In this document: positions 25,644 through 34,640 of the stretch, in pieces
Layout: the number at the start of each line of letters is the position of its first letter
Numbering within the stretch: position 1 is the first letter of the stretch
Assembly (NCBI RefSeq): GCF_009910705.1
Contig: NZ_JAAAXJ010000016.1
Coordinates: 1-64,000 of the forward strand
Origin: Microvirga arsenatis
GTDB lineage: Bacteria; Pseudomonadota; Alphaproteobacteria; Rhizobiales; Beijerinckiaceae
Length of the DNA stretch: 64,000 nt
Direction: 5' to 3'
Program-made: the position numbers and the translations under genes
Notes under the pieces: model-generated
Seen by the model: only the letters and a program-made list of their open reading frames with translations
What the model was told of the DNA's origin: nothing
Database searches by the model: none

Positions 25644-27077
25644 ATGAGTGACTGCTGCGCCACAGGCGCGAAGAACGGCAACGACCACTACGATCTGGTA
25701 GTGGTTGGGGCCGGGTCGGCCGGGTTTTCCGCCGCCATCACGGCTGCCGAGCAGGGAGCGCAGGTCGCCCTCGTCGGCCACGGCACGATGGGAGGCACCT
25801 GCGTCAACGTCGGCTGCGTGCCCTCCAAGGCCCTGATGCGGGCCACGGAGGCGGTGCACCACGCCAAGGCGGCCTCGCGCTTTGCCGGGATCGACGGAAC
25901 CGCGCGGGTCGCCGACTGGCAAGCCCTGGTCGCCCAGAAGGACGACCTCGTCGCGAGTCTGCGCCAGGCCAAGTACGCCGACCTCCTGCCGGCCTACAAC
26001 AACGTCGCCTACCATAAGGGCCAGGCCCGGCTCATCGAGGGCGGCGTGGAGGCCGGCGGCAAGCGCCTCGTCTCCGACCGCATCATCATCGCGACCGGGA
26101 CGCGGCCGGCCCTGCCGGCCATCCCGGGCATGGCCGACGTGTCCGCGCTCGACAGCACGGCGGCGCTGTCCCTGACCGAGCTGCCCCGCTCGATGATCGT
26201 GGTCGGCGGCGGCTATATCGGAGCCGAGCTCGCGCAGACCTTCGCCCGTGCCGGAGTGGAAGTAACGCTGGTCTTCCGCAGCCGCCTTCTGCCCGAGGCC
26301 GAGCCCGAGATCGGGACGGCCCTTGCCGGCTACCTGGCAAACGAGGGCATAACGGTCATGGGCGGCCTGACCTACGACTCAGTTCGCAGGACGGAGGACG
26401 GGGTCGCGCTCATCGTCGTCAGGGACGGACGTCCGCAGACGATCACCGCCGAGCGCATCCTGGTCGCGACCGGACGCGCGCCCAATACCGAAGGCCTCGG
26501 ACTGGCAGAGGCGGGCGTTGCCCAGACCCCTACGGGGGCCATTCTCGTCGACGACCGCATGCGCACCAGCAAGGCCGGCGTCTACGCGGCCGGTGATGTC
26601 ACGGGTAAAGACCAGTTCGTCTACATGGCGGCCTACGGCGCGAAGCTCGCGGCCAAGAACGCGCTCAATGGCAACAGCCTACGCTACGACAACTCGGCGA
26701 TGCCCGCGGTGGTCTTCACCGACCCGCAGGTCGGGAGCGTGGGCCTGACCGAGGCGCAGGCCCGCGCCGCCGGCCATGACGTGCGGACCTCGGTACTGTC
26801 GCTCGACAACGTGCCCCGGGCGCTGGCCGCCCGCGACACGCGGGGCTTGATCAAGCTCGTGGCGGACCGGGGCACCCGCAAGCTGCTCGGGGCCCACATC
26901 CTGGCGCCCGAAGGTGCGGACAGCATCCAGACGGCGGCCATGACGATCCGCGGCGGGCTCACGATTGATGATCTCGCGGAGGCGATCTTCCCGTACCTGA
27001 CCACCGTCGAAGGGCTCAAGCTCGCCGCCCAGACCTTCGACAAGGACGTCAAGAAGCTGTCCTGCTGCGCAGGATAG
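25644..27077 (+). CDS. merA: mercuric reductase MerA, short form without NmerA domain
   Basis: 477-residue cytoplasmic flavoenzyme: FAD-binding GAGSAGFSAA (about 22-31), redox pair Cys53/Cys58 (GTCVNVGCVPSK), NADPH-binding GGGYIGAELA, dimer domain, and the C-terminal vicinal pair Cys474-Cys475 that hands Hg(II) to the active site. It reduces Hg(II) to volatile Hg(0). The N-terminus has a short CC-containing tag (MSDCCATG) instead of the HMA-like NmerA domain of many MerA proteins. Confidence 0.96.
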   Translation: MSDCCATGAKNGNDHYDLVVVGAGSAGFSAAITAAEQGAQVALVGHGTMGGTCVNVGCVPSKALMRATEAVHHAKAASRFAGIDGTARVADWQALVAQKDDLVASLRQAKYADLLPAYNNVAYHKGQARLIEGGVEAGGKRLVSDRIIIATGTRPALPAIPGMADVSALDSTAALSLTELPRSMIVVGGGYIGAELAQTFARAGVEVTLVFRSRLLPEAEPEIGTALAGYLANEGITVMGGLTYDSVRRTEDGVALIVVRDGRPQTITAERILVATGRAPNTEGLGLAEAGVAQTPTGAILVDDRMRTSKAGVYAAGDVTGKDQFVYMAAYGAKLAAKNALNGNSLRYDNSAMPAVVFTDPQVGSVGLTEAQARAAGHDVRTSVLSLDNVPRALAARDTRGLIKLVADRGTRKLLGAHILAPEGADSIQTAAMTIRGGLTIDDLAEAIFPYLTTVEGLKLAAQTFDKDVKKLSCCAG

Positions 27078-27106
27078 CGCCGGCCAGCTCCATGGAGGAT
27101 TGAGCC

Positions 27107-27895
27107 ATGACCATCACCGTGAACCCCGCACGGGAGCGTGCAGCGGAGATCAGGCCGGGCGTGTTGCGCCCGGACTGGTCGGCCGCGACGACGCCGGCTG
27201 TCCTACAGGCCCTCGCCGGACGCGTGACGGCCCGTTCGGGCCTGCTCGACAAGTGGTCGCACGCGCTCGAAGCGAGCGAGGACATCGTCTGGCGGACCGT
27301 CCTGCGGCTCTACGCGGCCAAGGGGCGGCCTCCAAACGTCGACGAAATCGCCGTCGCGACGGGGATCGACGGAGGCCGCGTCGGCGCGCTCCTGCGCAAG
27401 CTGCAACTGCGGGATCTCGTTGGTCTCGATGCCGGGGCGGAGACCATCTGGCTGGCCTATCCCTTTACGGAGCGGGCGACCGGGCATCGGGTCGAGCTCG
27501 ACGGCCATGTCCTGAATGCCCTGTGCGCCATCGACGCCCTCGGAGTCGCCGCGATGTACGGCACCGATGTCACCGTCGAGTCGCAATGCCGTTCCTGCGG
27601 CGAGACGATCCGCGTCACGACCGCCGATGTAGGCCAGGCGCTGCGGAGCGTGTCCCATCCCGAGGCGGTCGTCTGGTACGACTTTGCGTACACCGACAAC
27701 GCGGCCTCATCGTGCTGTCCGGCCATCGCGTTCTTCTGCTCCGACGGGCACCTGCAACGCTGGCTCGGCAGCCAGGCAGGCCCGCGCACGGGAGCCCGCC
27801 TGAACATGAACGAGGCCCTGGAGGTCGGCCGCGCGATCTTTGGGCCTGTCCTCGCCGCCGCAAGGCAAGACGACGGGTCGGAGGATCTGCCGTGA
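27107..27895 (+). CDS. merB: organomercurial lyase MerB
   Basis: 262 residues, about 50 longer than classical MerB, with the extra length at the N-terminus. The catalytic triad is visible: Cys140 and Asp143 (NALCAIDAL) and Cys203 (ASSCCPAIAFF, with a neighbouring Cys204). It cleaves carbon-mercury bonds and passes Hg(II) to MerA. An additional CRSC pair (161-164) may bind a metal. GGAGG precedes the ATG. It overlaps the following gene by four bases. Confidence 0.93.
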   Translation: MTITVNPARERAAEIRPGVLRPDWSAATTPAVLQALAGRVTARSGLLDKWSHALEASEDIVWRTVLRLYAAKGRPPNVDEIAVATGIDGGRVGALLRKLQLRDLVGLDAGAETIWLAYPFTERATGHRVELDGHVLNALCAIDALGVAAMYGTDVTVESQCRSCGETIRVTTADVGQALRSVSHPEAVVWYDFAYTDNAASSCCPAIAFFCSDGHLQRWLGSQAGPRTGARLNMNEALEVGRAIFGPVLAAARQDDGSEDLP

Positions 27896-28236
27896 ATGAC
27901 AAACTGGTCGCGATGCTTGTCACCTTCGTCGTCGTGCTTCCCCTCTACGCCATGTGCTGCCTCGGGCCGGCTGCGGTTGTCGGCTCGGTCGGAGGCCTGC
28001 TTGGGTGGCTCAGCGGATCCGTTAGCCTGGGCGTTGTCAGCTTTGCCGCAACCACGGCTCTGCTGGTGTCCTGGCGGATGCACCAGAGAAAGGCTGCTTC
28101 CGCCGCCTCTCCGGGTACCTCGCGCGAATTGCCGGGCAGCCCATGTTGCACGACGGAATCCCGTGCCTTGCAGTTTCCCGACCGGGTTGTGGTGAAAGTC
28201 GGGATCAGGAGGCAGGATGTCGAAGCGAGACGTTGA
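27892..28236 (+). CDS. putative small mercury transporter (MerF/MerT-like)
   Basis: 114 residues, GTG start overlapping the merB stop. Two transmembrane helices lie in the first 65 residues, with a vicinal Cys pair in the first ([14 protein letters not shown]), as in MerF and MerT. The C-terminal tail has a second CC pair (PCCTTES) and overlaps the next gene by 20 bases. The tail after about residue 80 may be non-native. Position at the end of merB supports an Hg transport role; the exact family is unsure. Confidence 0.6.
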   Translation: MNDKLVAMLVTFVVVLPLYAMCCLGPAAVVGSVGGLLGWLSGSVSLGVVSFAATTALLVSWRMHQRKAASAASPGTSRELPGSPCCTTESRALQFPDRVVVKVGIRRQDVEARR

Positions 28237-28621
28237 GGAGGGCTCCGTCCTGGCGGTGGCGTTCAACGGGGATGGCCTTGTCCCGGCAGTCGCTACGGAC
28301 GTGGTGACGGGGGAGGTCCTGATGCTGGCGTGGATGAACGCGGAGGCGCTGGCGCGGACCATCGCGACCGGCGAGGCCTGGTACTGGAGCCGGTCCCGCC
28401 GGGAGCTCTGGCACAAGGGCGCGACCAGCGGCCAGATCCAGCATGTCCAGGAGCTGCGGGTCGACTGCGACCAGGACACCGTTTGGCTCAAGGTCCGGGT
28501 CGACGGCGATGGCGGCTGTTGCCACACCGGACGGACAAGCTGCTTCTACCGCATGGTCGTGAACGGACCGGAGGGGCCAGTTCTCCGCCGGGCGAACCCG
28601 CAGCTCCCTCCGCATTCTTGA
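28217..28621 (+). CDS. hisI: phosphoribosyl-AMP cyclohydrolase inside the mer operon
   Basis: 134 residues covering the full HisI domain. The metal motifs are complete: [12 protein letters not shown], then GCCHTG and SCFYR, giving the Zn/Mg cysteine and Asp ligands. It performs the third step of histidine synthesis (opening of the PR-AMP ring). No other his gene is in the window, so it is out of pathway context. Its place between Hg genes suggests a replacement for a Hg-sensitive housekeeping enzyme, or a recruited function. AGGAGG lies 4 bases before the ATG, a short spacing. Confidence 0.9.
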   Translation: MSKRDVEEGSVLAVAFNGDGLVPAVATDVVTGEVLMLAWMNAEALARTIATGEAWYWSRSRRELWHKGATSGQIQHVQELRVDCDQDTVWLKVRVDGDGGCCHTGRTSCFYRMVVNGPEGPVLRRANPQLPPHS

Positions 28622-28688
28622 GGAATCTCGGGCTGGCGCCGGGTCGGCGCAAAGCCATGCAACCGTCACACGCGACCGGGAGAGCCCC

Positions 28689-30047
28689 ATGACCAAGAAC
28701 TACGACCTCGTTGTCATCGGATCGGGAACCGCCGCGATGGTGGCCAGCCACCGGATGGCCTCCGCCGGCCGGAAGGTCGCGGTGGCCGACTACCGCCCGT
28801 TCGGCGGCACCTGCGCGCTGCGCGGCTGCGACCCCAAGAAGATGCTGGTGACGGGCGCGCAGGTGATCGACGACGTGCGGCGCATGACCGGACGCGGGGT
28901 GGTGGCCGAGGATGCCCAAATTCTTTGGCGCGACCTCATCGCCTTCAAGCGGACCTTCACCGGCCCGGTCCCGGGAAAGCAGGAACGGCGTTATGCCGAC
29001 CACGGCATCGATGCGTACCACGCCCAGGCCCGCTTCGTCGGCCCGAACGCGATCGAGCTGGATGGCGGGGACCGGCTCGAAGCGCAGCACATCCTGATTG
29101 CCGCCGGAGCGCGGCCGGCGCCGCTCGGCTTCCCGGGCGAGGAGTTCCTCATTACCAACGCGGAATTCCTCGAACTGGAGGAGCTGCCGGAGCGCATCGT
29201 CCTGGTCGGCGGCGGATACATCGCCGCCGAGTTCTCGCACATTGCCGCCCGCGCCGGCGCGAAGGTCACGATCCTCCAGCGTGGCGGACACATGCTGCCC
29301 CACTTCGACGCCGACCTCGTTGGTTGGCTGATGGAGAAGTTCCGGGAGATCGGCATCGACGTGCGCACCCGGACCTCGGTCGAGGGCGTGGAGAAGACCG
29401 ACCGAGGCTTCCTGGTCCGGGCGCGGGCGGACGGGGGCCAGCCCGTGACGGTCGAGGCCGACCTGGTGGTTCATGCCGCCGGGCGCATTCCGGATCTCGA
29501 CTCTCTCGACCTTCAGGCGGCGAGCGTCGAACGCGATGGGAACGGGCACCTAAAGCTCAACGAATTCCTCCAGAGCATCTCCAATCCGGCCGTCTATGCC
29601 GCCGGCGATGCCGCCCGAATGGGGCCGCCGCTCACCCCTGTGTCCAGCCACGATGCAAAGGTCGTCGTGCGCAACCTCCTCGACGGCAACCGGCATCGGC
29701 CGGACTACCGCGGTGTTCCGAGCGTTGCGTTCACGATCCCGCCGATCACCAGCGTCGGATTGAGCGAGCGGGAGGCACGCGAGAAGGGCCTGAAGTTCCG
29801 CATGCAGAGCCAACTCGTGCCGAACTGGTACACGGCGCGGCGGGTCGCCGAGAGAGTCTACGGCTTCAAGGTGCTGGTCGATGACGAGACGGACCTCATC
29901 ATTGGAGCCCATCTCGTGGGGCCTCACGTCGACGAGGTCATCAACCTCTTCGGCCTTGCAATCCGTCACGGGCTCACCGCCGAGGACCTGAAGATGACGA
30001 TGTTCGCATACCCGACCGGGGCATCCGACATCGGCTACATGCTGTAG
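28689..30047 (+). CDS. FAD-dependent disulfide oxidoreductase (MerA/glutathione-reductase-like)
   Basis: 452 residues: FAD motif GSGTAAMVAS, redox site GTCALRGCDPKK (two Cys, five residues apart), NAD(P)-binding GGGYIAAEFS, and the dimer domain. It lacks the C-terminal Cys pair of MerA and the classical HPxE His, so it is not a standard MerA. The RGCDPKK variant occurs in uncharacterised glutathione-reductase-like proteins. It may regenerate low-molecular-weight thiols under Hg stress. Last gene of the rightward mer group. Confidence 0.82.
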   Translation: MTKNYDLVVIGSGTAAMVASHRMASAGRKVAVADYRPFGGTCALRGCDPKKMLVTGAQVIDDVRRMTGRGVVAEDAQILWRDLIAFKRTFTGPVPGKQERRYADHGIDAYHAQARFVGPNAIELDGGDRLEAQHILIAAGARPAPLGFPGEEFLITNAEFLELEELPERIVLVGGGYIAAEFSHIAARAGAKVTILQRGGHMLPHFDADLVGWLMEKFREIGIDVRTRTSVEGVEKTDRGFLVRARADGGQPVTVEADLVVHAAGRIPDLDSLDLQAASVERDGNGHLKLNEFLQSISNPAVYAAGDAARMGPPLTPVSSHDAKVVVRNLLDGNRHRPDYRGVPSVAFTIPPITSVGLSEREAREKGLKFRMQSQLVPNWYTARRVAERVYGFKVLVDDETDLIIGAHLVGPHVDEVINLFGLAIRHGLTAEDLKMTMFAYPTGASDIGYML

Positions 30048-30091
30048 ATCCATCGCCCGGAAGCATCGGCCGGCTACTCGGCGGCCTTGAC

Positions 30092-30808
30092 CTAGTGGCT
30101 CATGGCTTCTGCCGCGAGGCGCTTGGCTTCCTTCTCGGCTATCTCCTTGCGCTCGCTGTAGCGGTCGGTGAGATAGTCGGAGCGGTCGCGGGTCAGGAGC
30201 GTGAACTTCACCAATTCTTCAATCACGTCCACGACCCTGTCGTAGTAGGAGGAGGGCTTCATCCGCCCGGCCTCGTCGAATTCCTGGAACGCCTTGGCTA
30301 CCGAGGACTGGTTCGGGATCGTCACCATCCGCATCCAGCGCCCGAGCACCCGCAGTTGGTTGACGGCGTTGAAGGATTGGGAGCCGCCGCAGACCTGCAT
30401 CAAAGCCAGCGTGCGCCCCTGCGTCGGCCGCACCGAACCCGTCGCGAGCGGGATCCAGTCGATCTGCGCCTTCATCACCGCGCTCATCGCCCCGTGCCGC
30501 TCCGGGCTGCACCAGACCTGTCCCTCGGACCAGAGCGACAGCTCCCGCAGTTCCTGCACCTTGGGATGGTCGCTGGCAGTCGCGTCCGGCAGCGGCAACC
30601 CATGCGGGTCGAACACGCGGGTCTCGGCGGCAAAGTGCCGGAGCAGGCGCTCCGCCTCGAGGGTGAGGAAACGGCTGTACGAGCGCTCCCGCAGGGAACC
30701 GTAGAGCAGGAGGATGCGGGGAGGGTGCGTGGACAGCTTCGCCGGCTCCAGCCTGCCGTGGTCGGGTACGTCGAGGACCGAGAAGTCGATGTTGGGAAGA
30801 TCACTCAC
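30092..30808 (-). CDS. arsH: ArsH NADPH-dependent flavoprotein
   Basis: About 238 residues with the flavodoxin-like FMN-binding fold: [13 protein letters not shown] phosphate loop (about 33-45) and the conserved [20 protein letters not shown] and [13 protein letters not shown] segments. ArsH oxidises trivalent organoarsenicals and reduces quinones or other oxidants. The GTG start at 30808 (gggag about 9 bases upstream) overlaps the acr3 stop and gives the usual family length; an ATG at 30862 would overlap acr3 further. Confidence 0.9.
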   Translation of the reverse strand: MSDLPNIDFSVLDVPDHGRLEPAKLSTHPPRILLLYGSLRERSYSRFLTLEAERLLRHFAAETRVFDPHGLPLPDATASDHPKVQELRELSLWSEGQVWCSPERHGAMSAVMKAQIDWIPLATGSVRPTQGRTLALMQVCGGSQSFNAVNQLRVLGRWMRMVTIPNQSSVAKAFQEFDEAGRMKPSSYYDRVVDVIEELVKFTLLTRDRSDYLTDRYSERKEIAEKEAKRLAAEAMSH

Positions 30809-31880
30809 CGGGCTGGACTCCCCGCTTGGGGCCAGCCGCAGGCAGCCTGTGACGCACGGCACCGCGCTCGTACCAGCCCTGGCTGCGGTTCACGATCCAG
30901 ACGACGGACAGCATCACGGGCACCTCGATCAGCACGCCGACGACGGTCGCCAGCGCCGCTCCGGAGTTGAAGCCGAACAGGCTGATGGCCGCTGCCACCG
31001 CCAGCTCGAAGAAGTTGGATGCGCCGATCAGGGCGGAGGGGCCGGCAACGCAGTGCTGCTCCCCGGCGACCCGGTTGAGCAGGTAGGCCAGCCCCGAGTT
31101 GAAGTAGACCTGGATCAGGATCGGCACCGCCAGCATGGCGATGATGAGCGGTTGCGCCAGAATCTGCTCGCCCTGGAAGCCGAACAGCAACACGAGCGTG
31201 GCGAGCAGGGACACCAGCGACAGCGGCTGCAAGACGCGGAGCAATCCAGTCAGGGACGCCTCGCCACCGCTTGCTAACAGGCGCGAGCGCAGGAACTGGG
31301 CCAGCACCACGGGGATGACGATGTAGAGCACCACCGAGAGCAGGAGCGTGTCCCATGGCACCGTGATCGCGGACAGCCCGAGCAGCAGGCCGACGATGGG
31401 TGCGAAGGCCACCACCATGATCACGTCGTTGAGCGCCACCTGCGACAGGGTAAAGTGCGGCTCACCCTTGGTGAGATGGCTCCACACGAACACCATTGCC
31501 GTGCAGGGCGCGGCCGCCAGGATGATCAGGCCGGCGATATAGGAGTTGATCTGGTCGGCGGGCAGGTAGGGCTTGAACAGGTATCCAATGAACAGCCAGC
31601 CGAGCGCCGCCATCGAGAACGGCTTCACGGCCCAGTTGATGAACAGGGTCACGCCGATGCCGCGCCAGTGCTCGTGCACCCGCCCGAGCGAGGCGAAGTC
31701 GATCTTGATCAGCATCGGGATGATCATGAGCCAGATCAGGGCCGCAACGGGCAGGTTGACCTTGGCGACCTCCAGCGCACCCACGGCCTGGAAAAAGCCG
31801 GGGAGGAGATGGCCAAGGGCAATGCCGGCGACAATGCACAGGGCGACCCAGAGAGTCAGGTAGCGTTCGAAGATGGACAT
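30801..31880 (-). CDS. acr3: Acr3-type arsenite efflux permease
   Basis: 359 residues with ten predicted transmembrane helices. Family signatures are present: the essential Cys in [17 protein letters not shown] (helix 4) and the polar helix [24 protein letters not shown]. It exports As(III) using the membrane potential. It lies 11 bases after the glutaredoxin-type arsC and overlaps arsH. Confidence 0.95.
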   Translation of the reverse strand: MSIFERYLTLWVALCIVAGIALGHLLPGFFQAVGALEVAKVNLPVAALIWLMIIPMLIKIDFASLGRVHEHWRGIGVTLFINWAVKPFSMAALGWLFIGYLFKPYLPADQINSYIAGLIILAAAPCTAMVFVWSHLTKGEPHFTLSQVALNDVIMVVAFAPIVGLLLGLSAITVPWDTLLLSVVLYIVIPVVLAQFLRSRLLASGGEASLTGLLRVLQPLSLVSLLATLVLLFGFQGEQILAQPLIIAMLAVPILIQVYFNSGLAYLLNRVAGEQHCVAGPSALIGASNFFELAVAAAISLFGFNSGAALATVVGVLIEVPVMLSVVWIVNRSQGWYERGAVRHRLPAAGPKRGVQPGE

Positions 31881-31891
31881 GCGAGAATCCT

Positions 31892-32317
31892 TCAGGTGGT
31901 GGCCGCGCGGTGTCCGGAGGCGTCGACGACGATCCCGCCATCTTCCTTGCGGAACTCGCCGATCTGCGGCGGCAGGAGGTCGAGGACCGCCTCGGATGGA
32001 CGGCAGAGGCGCACGCCTTTGGGGGTGACCACGATGGGGCGGTTGATCAGGATCGGGTGGGCCATCATCGCATCGAGAAGCTGGTCGTCGGTCAGGTCCG
32101 GATCATCGAGGCCGAACTCATGGTAGGGGGTGCCCTTCTCGCGGATGATGGCGCGGACCGGAACACCCATCCGGTCGATGAGCTGGCGCAGCTGGAGCCG
32201 CGTCGGTGGCGTCTTCAGATACTCGATGACGTGCGGCTCGATGCCGGCATTGCGGGTCATGGCCAGCGTGTTGCGGGACGTGCCGCAGTCTGGGTTGTGG
32301 TAGATGACGACATCCAT
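31892..32317 (-). CDS. arsC: glutaredoxin-coupled arsenate reductase ArsC
   Basis: 141 residues with catalytic Cys11 in YHNPDCGTSR and the basic arsenate-binding residues further on (PILINRPIV). It reduces arsenate to arsenite using glutathione and glutaredoxin. It is the second of two unrelated arsenate reductases in this operon, giving both thioredoxin- and glutaredoxin-linked routes. Confidence 0.94.
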   Translation of the reverse strand: MDVVIYHNPDCGTSRNTLAMTRNAGIEPHVIEYLKTPPTRLQLRQLIDRMGVPVRAIIREKGTPYHEFGLDDPDLTDDQLLDAMMAHPILINRPIVVTPKGVRLCRPSEAVLDLLPPQIGEFRKEDGGIVVDASGHRAATT

Positions 32318-32329
32318 GGGAGGGATCTC

Positions 32330-32872
32330 TCAGGCCGAGCGGCGGTCGAAGGGGAGAACGGCCTCGGAGGTGGCGCCCTCGAGGCGGCCGATCTCCCGCA
32401 GGTGATGGGTCAGCGCAACCTGGTCGAGACTTGCCATCGGCAGAGCCAGGAAGGCGGAGATCCGGTTCTTGAGGTACTTGGCGGCCTGGACGAAGGCGCG
32501 TTCCTTCTCGATGTCCGGTCCCTGAACTGCCGCGGGGTCCTCGATGCCCCAGTGGGCGGAAGCCGGATGGCCGGGCCACACCGGGCAGGCCTCGCCCGAG
32601 GCGCTGTCGCAGACGGTGAAGATGAAGTCCATCACGGGCGCATCCGGCTTCGCGAACTCGTCCCAGCTCTTCGAGCGGAACCCGTCCGTGGGATAGCCGA
32701 GGCTGTCGAGAACCTTCAGGGCGAATGGATTGACGGTGCCCTTCAGCTGGCTGCCGGCCGAGAATGCGTTGAAGCGGCCGGCACCGTCCTTGCGGAGGAT
32801 GCCCTCGGCCAGGATGGAACGGGCAGTGTTACCCGTGCACAGGAACAGCACGTTGTAGGGACGGTCAGCCAT
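32330..32872 (-). CDS. low-molecular-weight phosphatase-type arsenate reductase
   Basis: 180 residues with the P-loop LCTGNTARS at residues 10-18 and further cysteines (VCDSASGEACPVWPG) for the redox relay. The C-terminal part is longer than in ArsC of pI258 type. It converts As(V) to As(III) with thioredoxin or a related donor. Start 32872 follows GGAGG and overlaps the arsR stop. Confidence 0.9.
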   Translation of the reverse strand: MADRPYNVLFLCTGNTARSILAEGILRKDGAGRFNAFSAGSQLKGTVNPFALKVLDSLGYPTDGFRSKSWDEFAKPDAPVMDFIFTVCDSASGEACPVWPGHPASAHWGIEDPAAVQGPDIEKERAFVQAAKYLKNRISAFLALPMASLDQVALTHHLREIGRLEGATSEAVLPFDRRSA

Positions 32873-33221
32873 CGAGGGCCTCCTTCGGGGCACAGCAGGG
32901 AGCGAGGGCATCGATCAGCGGAGCGCACACGCCGGGATGGCCACCGCAGCAATCCTTGAGCAGGAAAGTCACGACCTCGCGCAGGCGGTCGAGGTCGGCG
33001 CGGTAGATGATCGAGCGGCTCCGGCGCTCGGAGCGGACGAGAGCCGCCCGGGAGAGGATGCCGAGGTGCGAGGACATGGTGTTATGCGGGACCGCCAGCT
33101 CCCGGGCGATGTCGCCCGCCGGGAGACCCTCCGGCTCATGTTTCACCAGCAGCCGGAACACGTCGAGGCGCGTGGACTGGGCCAAAGCCGCAAGGGCGAG
33201 GAGTACGTCATGTGCTTCCAT
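32865..33221 (-). CDS. arsR: ArsR-family arsenic repressor
   Basis: 118 residues: winged helix-turn-helix (LPAGDIARELAVPHNTMSSHLGIL) and a Cys-rich C-terminus (DCCGGHPGVC and PCC). The usual N-terminal ELCVC sensor is absent, so As(III) must bind the C-terminal cysteines, as in some proteobacterial ArsR types. It should repress the operon from the AT-rich palindrome covering its own start. First gene of the leftward ars operon. Confidence 0.9.
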   Translation of the reverse strand: MEAHDVLLALAALAQSTRLDVFRLLVKHEPEGLPAGDIARELAVPHNTMSSHLGILSRAALVRSERRSRSIIYRADLDRLREVVTFLLKDCCGGHPGVCAPLIDALAPCCAPKEALDG

Positions 33222-33233
33222 ATGTCGAGATAT
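33220..33233 (-). promoter_or_regulatory. candidate ArsR operator
   Basis: The 14-base near-palindrome ATAT-c-TCGA-c-ATAT overlaps the arsR start region in an AT-rich patch (tatatatctcgacatatg), unusual in this GC-rich DNA. It fits an ArsR binding site over the promoter, with a very short leader. Confidence 0.45.
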
Positions 33234-33443
33234 ATAGACACGTTGGGCCCTTTGCAAGCCTGCCTCTGCGTCCGTCACATGCAACAGGCGAACGGTCCCC
33301 GCGTTCGGATCGCAGTGGGCCGGGCATTGCGGGTCGCCCGACCAACGGGCATGCTGAGCGGCAGAAGAGGATGACGTGCCCTGAGCCGAGGAACTCCGGC
33401 TGCCGGGGTGCGTTCGTCGAATGTCAGGTTTTCGGCGCACCCG

Positions 33444-33472
33444 TGGACATGACCATAAGCAGGGACTATATT
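33444..33472 (+). promoter_or_regulatory. sigma-70-like promoter for the AbiEii-type pair
   Basis: TGGACA (33444-33449), 17-base spacer, TATATT (33467-33472). Transcription would begin at about the ATG at 33479, suggesting a leaderless message. Confidence 0.5.
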
Positions 33473-33478
33473 TCGCGT

Positions 33479-33706
33479 ATGCCAGTCAGGAACGCCCATA
33501 AGGCCGTCGTGCCTGCCGAGTTCCCCGAGCTTGCGATGCTCGCCTGGAACCGCAACCCGGAACGTCCGATTCCGGGGGAGGAGGCGCTTGCCCTGTACGA
33601 GCGCAATTGGCGGCACGTCGACAAGGACCACCTGACGCTGCGGGAAGCCGAACTCATCCATGAACTCGCCGAGGAGTTCGGGAACGGCTACCTGCTGGCC
33701 TCCTGA
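33479..33706 (+). CDS. 75-aa putative antitoxin-like partner of the nucleotidyltransferase
   Basis: A mostly helical protein with no membrane segment; conserved-looking core ALYERNWRHVDKDHLTLREAELI. ATG 33479 lies right at the predicted transcription start; an upstream ATG at 33449 lies inside the promoter and lacks a ribosome site. It precedes the nucleotidyltransferase by 60 bases. Small proteins in this position are often the partner of AbiEii-like toxins. That assignment is inferred from position, not sequence. Confidence 0.6.
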   Translation: MPVRNAHKAVVPAEFPELAMLAWNRNPERPIPGEEALALYERNWRHVDKDHLTLREAELIHELAEEFGNGYLLAS

Positions 33707-33765
33707 ACTCCGGCACCTTCCCACACCTGATCGACTTCTTTCCAGGAGCCAGCGAGGAGGTTGCC

Positions 33766-34527
33766 GTGGCTTTCGTACGCCCCCAGCATAACGTGATCGC
33801 TGAGGCGCTCCGGTCGATGGATGCCCCGTTTCTCGAGCGGGCGCGGTGCTACTTCGGCGGCGGAACGGCAATCGTGCTCCAGAACGGCGAATACCGCCTC
33901 TCCTTGGACGTCGACTTCCTTTGCGCCGATCCCGATGGGTACCGCGAGCTTCGCATCGCCGCCCTCGAGCGGGGCGCCCAGGCGTTCTTCGGTCCGGATG
34001 TTGAGACGGTCAGGCCGTTCATCGCCGACCAGTACGGCATCCGCGGACGCTTCTCGCTTCGTGGCCAGCCCATCAAGTTCGAGGTCGTTCGCGAGGGGCG
34101 CGTCACGCTCGAAGGGGCAATCGACCCCGCGCTCGGGGTTCCCATCCTTGCGGTCGCGGATCAGTTCACCGAAAAGCTGCTGGCCAATGCAGACCGCTGT
34201 GCGGATCGGTCCGTTGCCTATCGTGATGCCATCGATCTCGGTTATCTCATCCTGTCGAACGGTTCGATCCCACCCGAGGCCGTGCAGAAGGCGGAAAGGG
34301 CCTATGGCTCCGACGTTCCCCGAAAAATCGCAGCCGTCCTGGGCTATCTCGCCAGCCCCGAGGAGGCTCGGCGGGCGGCGGAAACGCTTGAGATGTCCTT
34401 GGACGCGGTCCATCAGGCCGCCGCACGTCTCCATGGCGCAGCCACCGCGGCCTGGCCGGAGATGTCCTTCGGATCGTTCGTGACGGAAGAGACGACTTCG
34501 GCGGAGACGCGATTTCCCGAACCCTGA
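33766..34527 (+). CDS. AbiEii/AbiGii-like nucleotidyltransferase
   Basis: 253 residues with the DNA-polymerase-beta-type nucleotidyltransferase signature: FGGGTAIVLQNG then a second-Asp motif RLSLDVDFLC, a later Lys/Glu segment and a helical C-terminal half. AbiEii family toxins modify RNA 3' ends in phage-defence or type IV toxin-antitoxin systems. GTG start with GAGGAGG 5 bases upstream. It stands between the arsenic and cadmium/lead operons. Confidence 0.78.
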   Translation: MAFVRPQHNVIAEALRSMDAPFLERARCYFGGGTAIVLQNGEYRLSLDVDFLCADPDGYRELRIAALERGAQAFFGPDVETVRPFIADQYGIRGRFSLRGQPIKFEVVREGRVTLEGAIDPALGVPILAVADQFTEKLLANADRCADRSVAYRDAIDLGYLILSNGSIPPEAVQKAERAYGSDVPRKIAAVLGYLASPEEARRAAETLEMSLDAVHQAAARLHGAATAAWPEMSFGSFVTEETTSAETRFPEP

Positions 34528-34640
34528 CGCAAGTGGTCACGGCTTGCCCGTGGATTCCGGGAGGGGGTGCGACCGGACGCGAAGGCAGCAAGGATGCTTG
34601 CGGTGGAGGTGATCAATTCCATTCGACCCCGGCACTTGGT

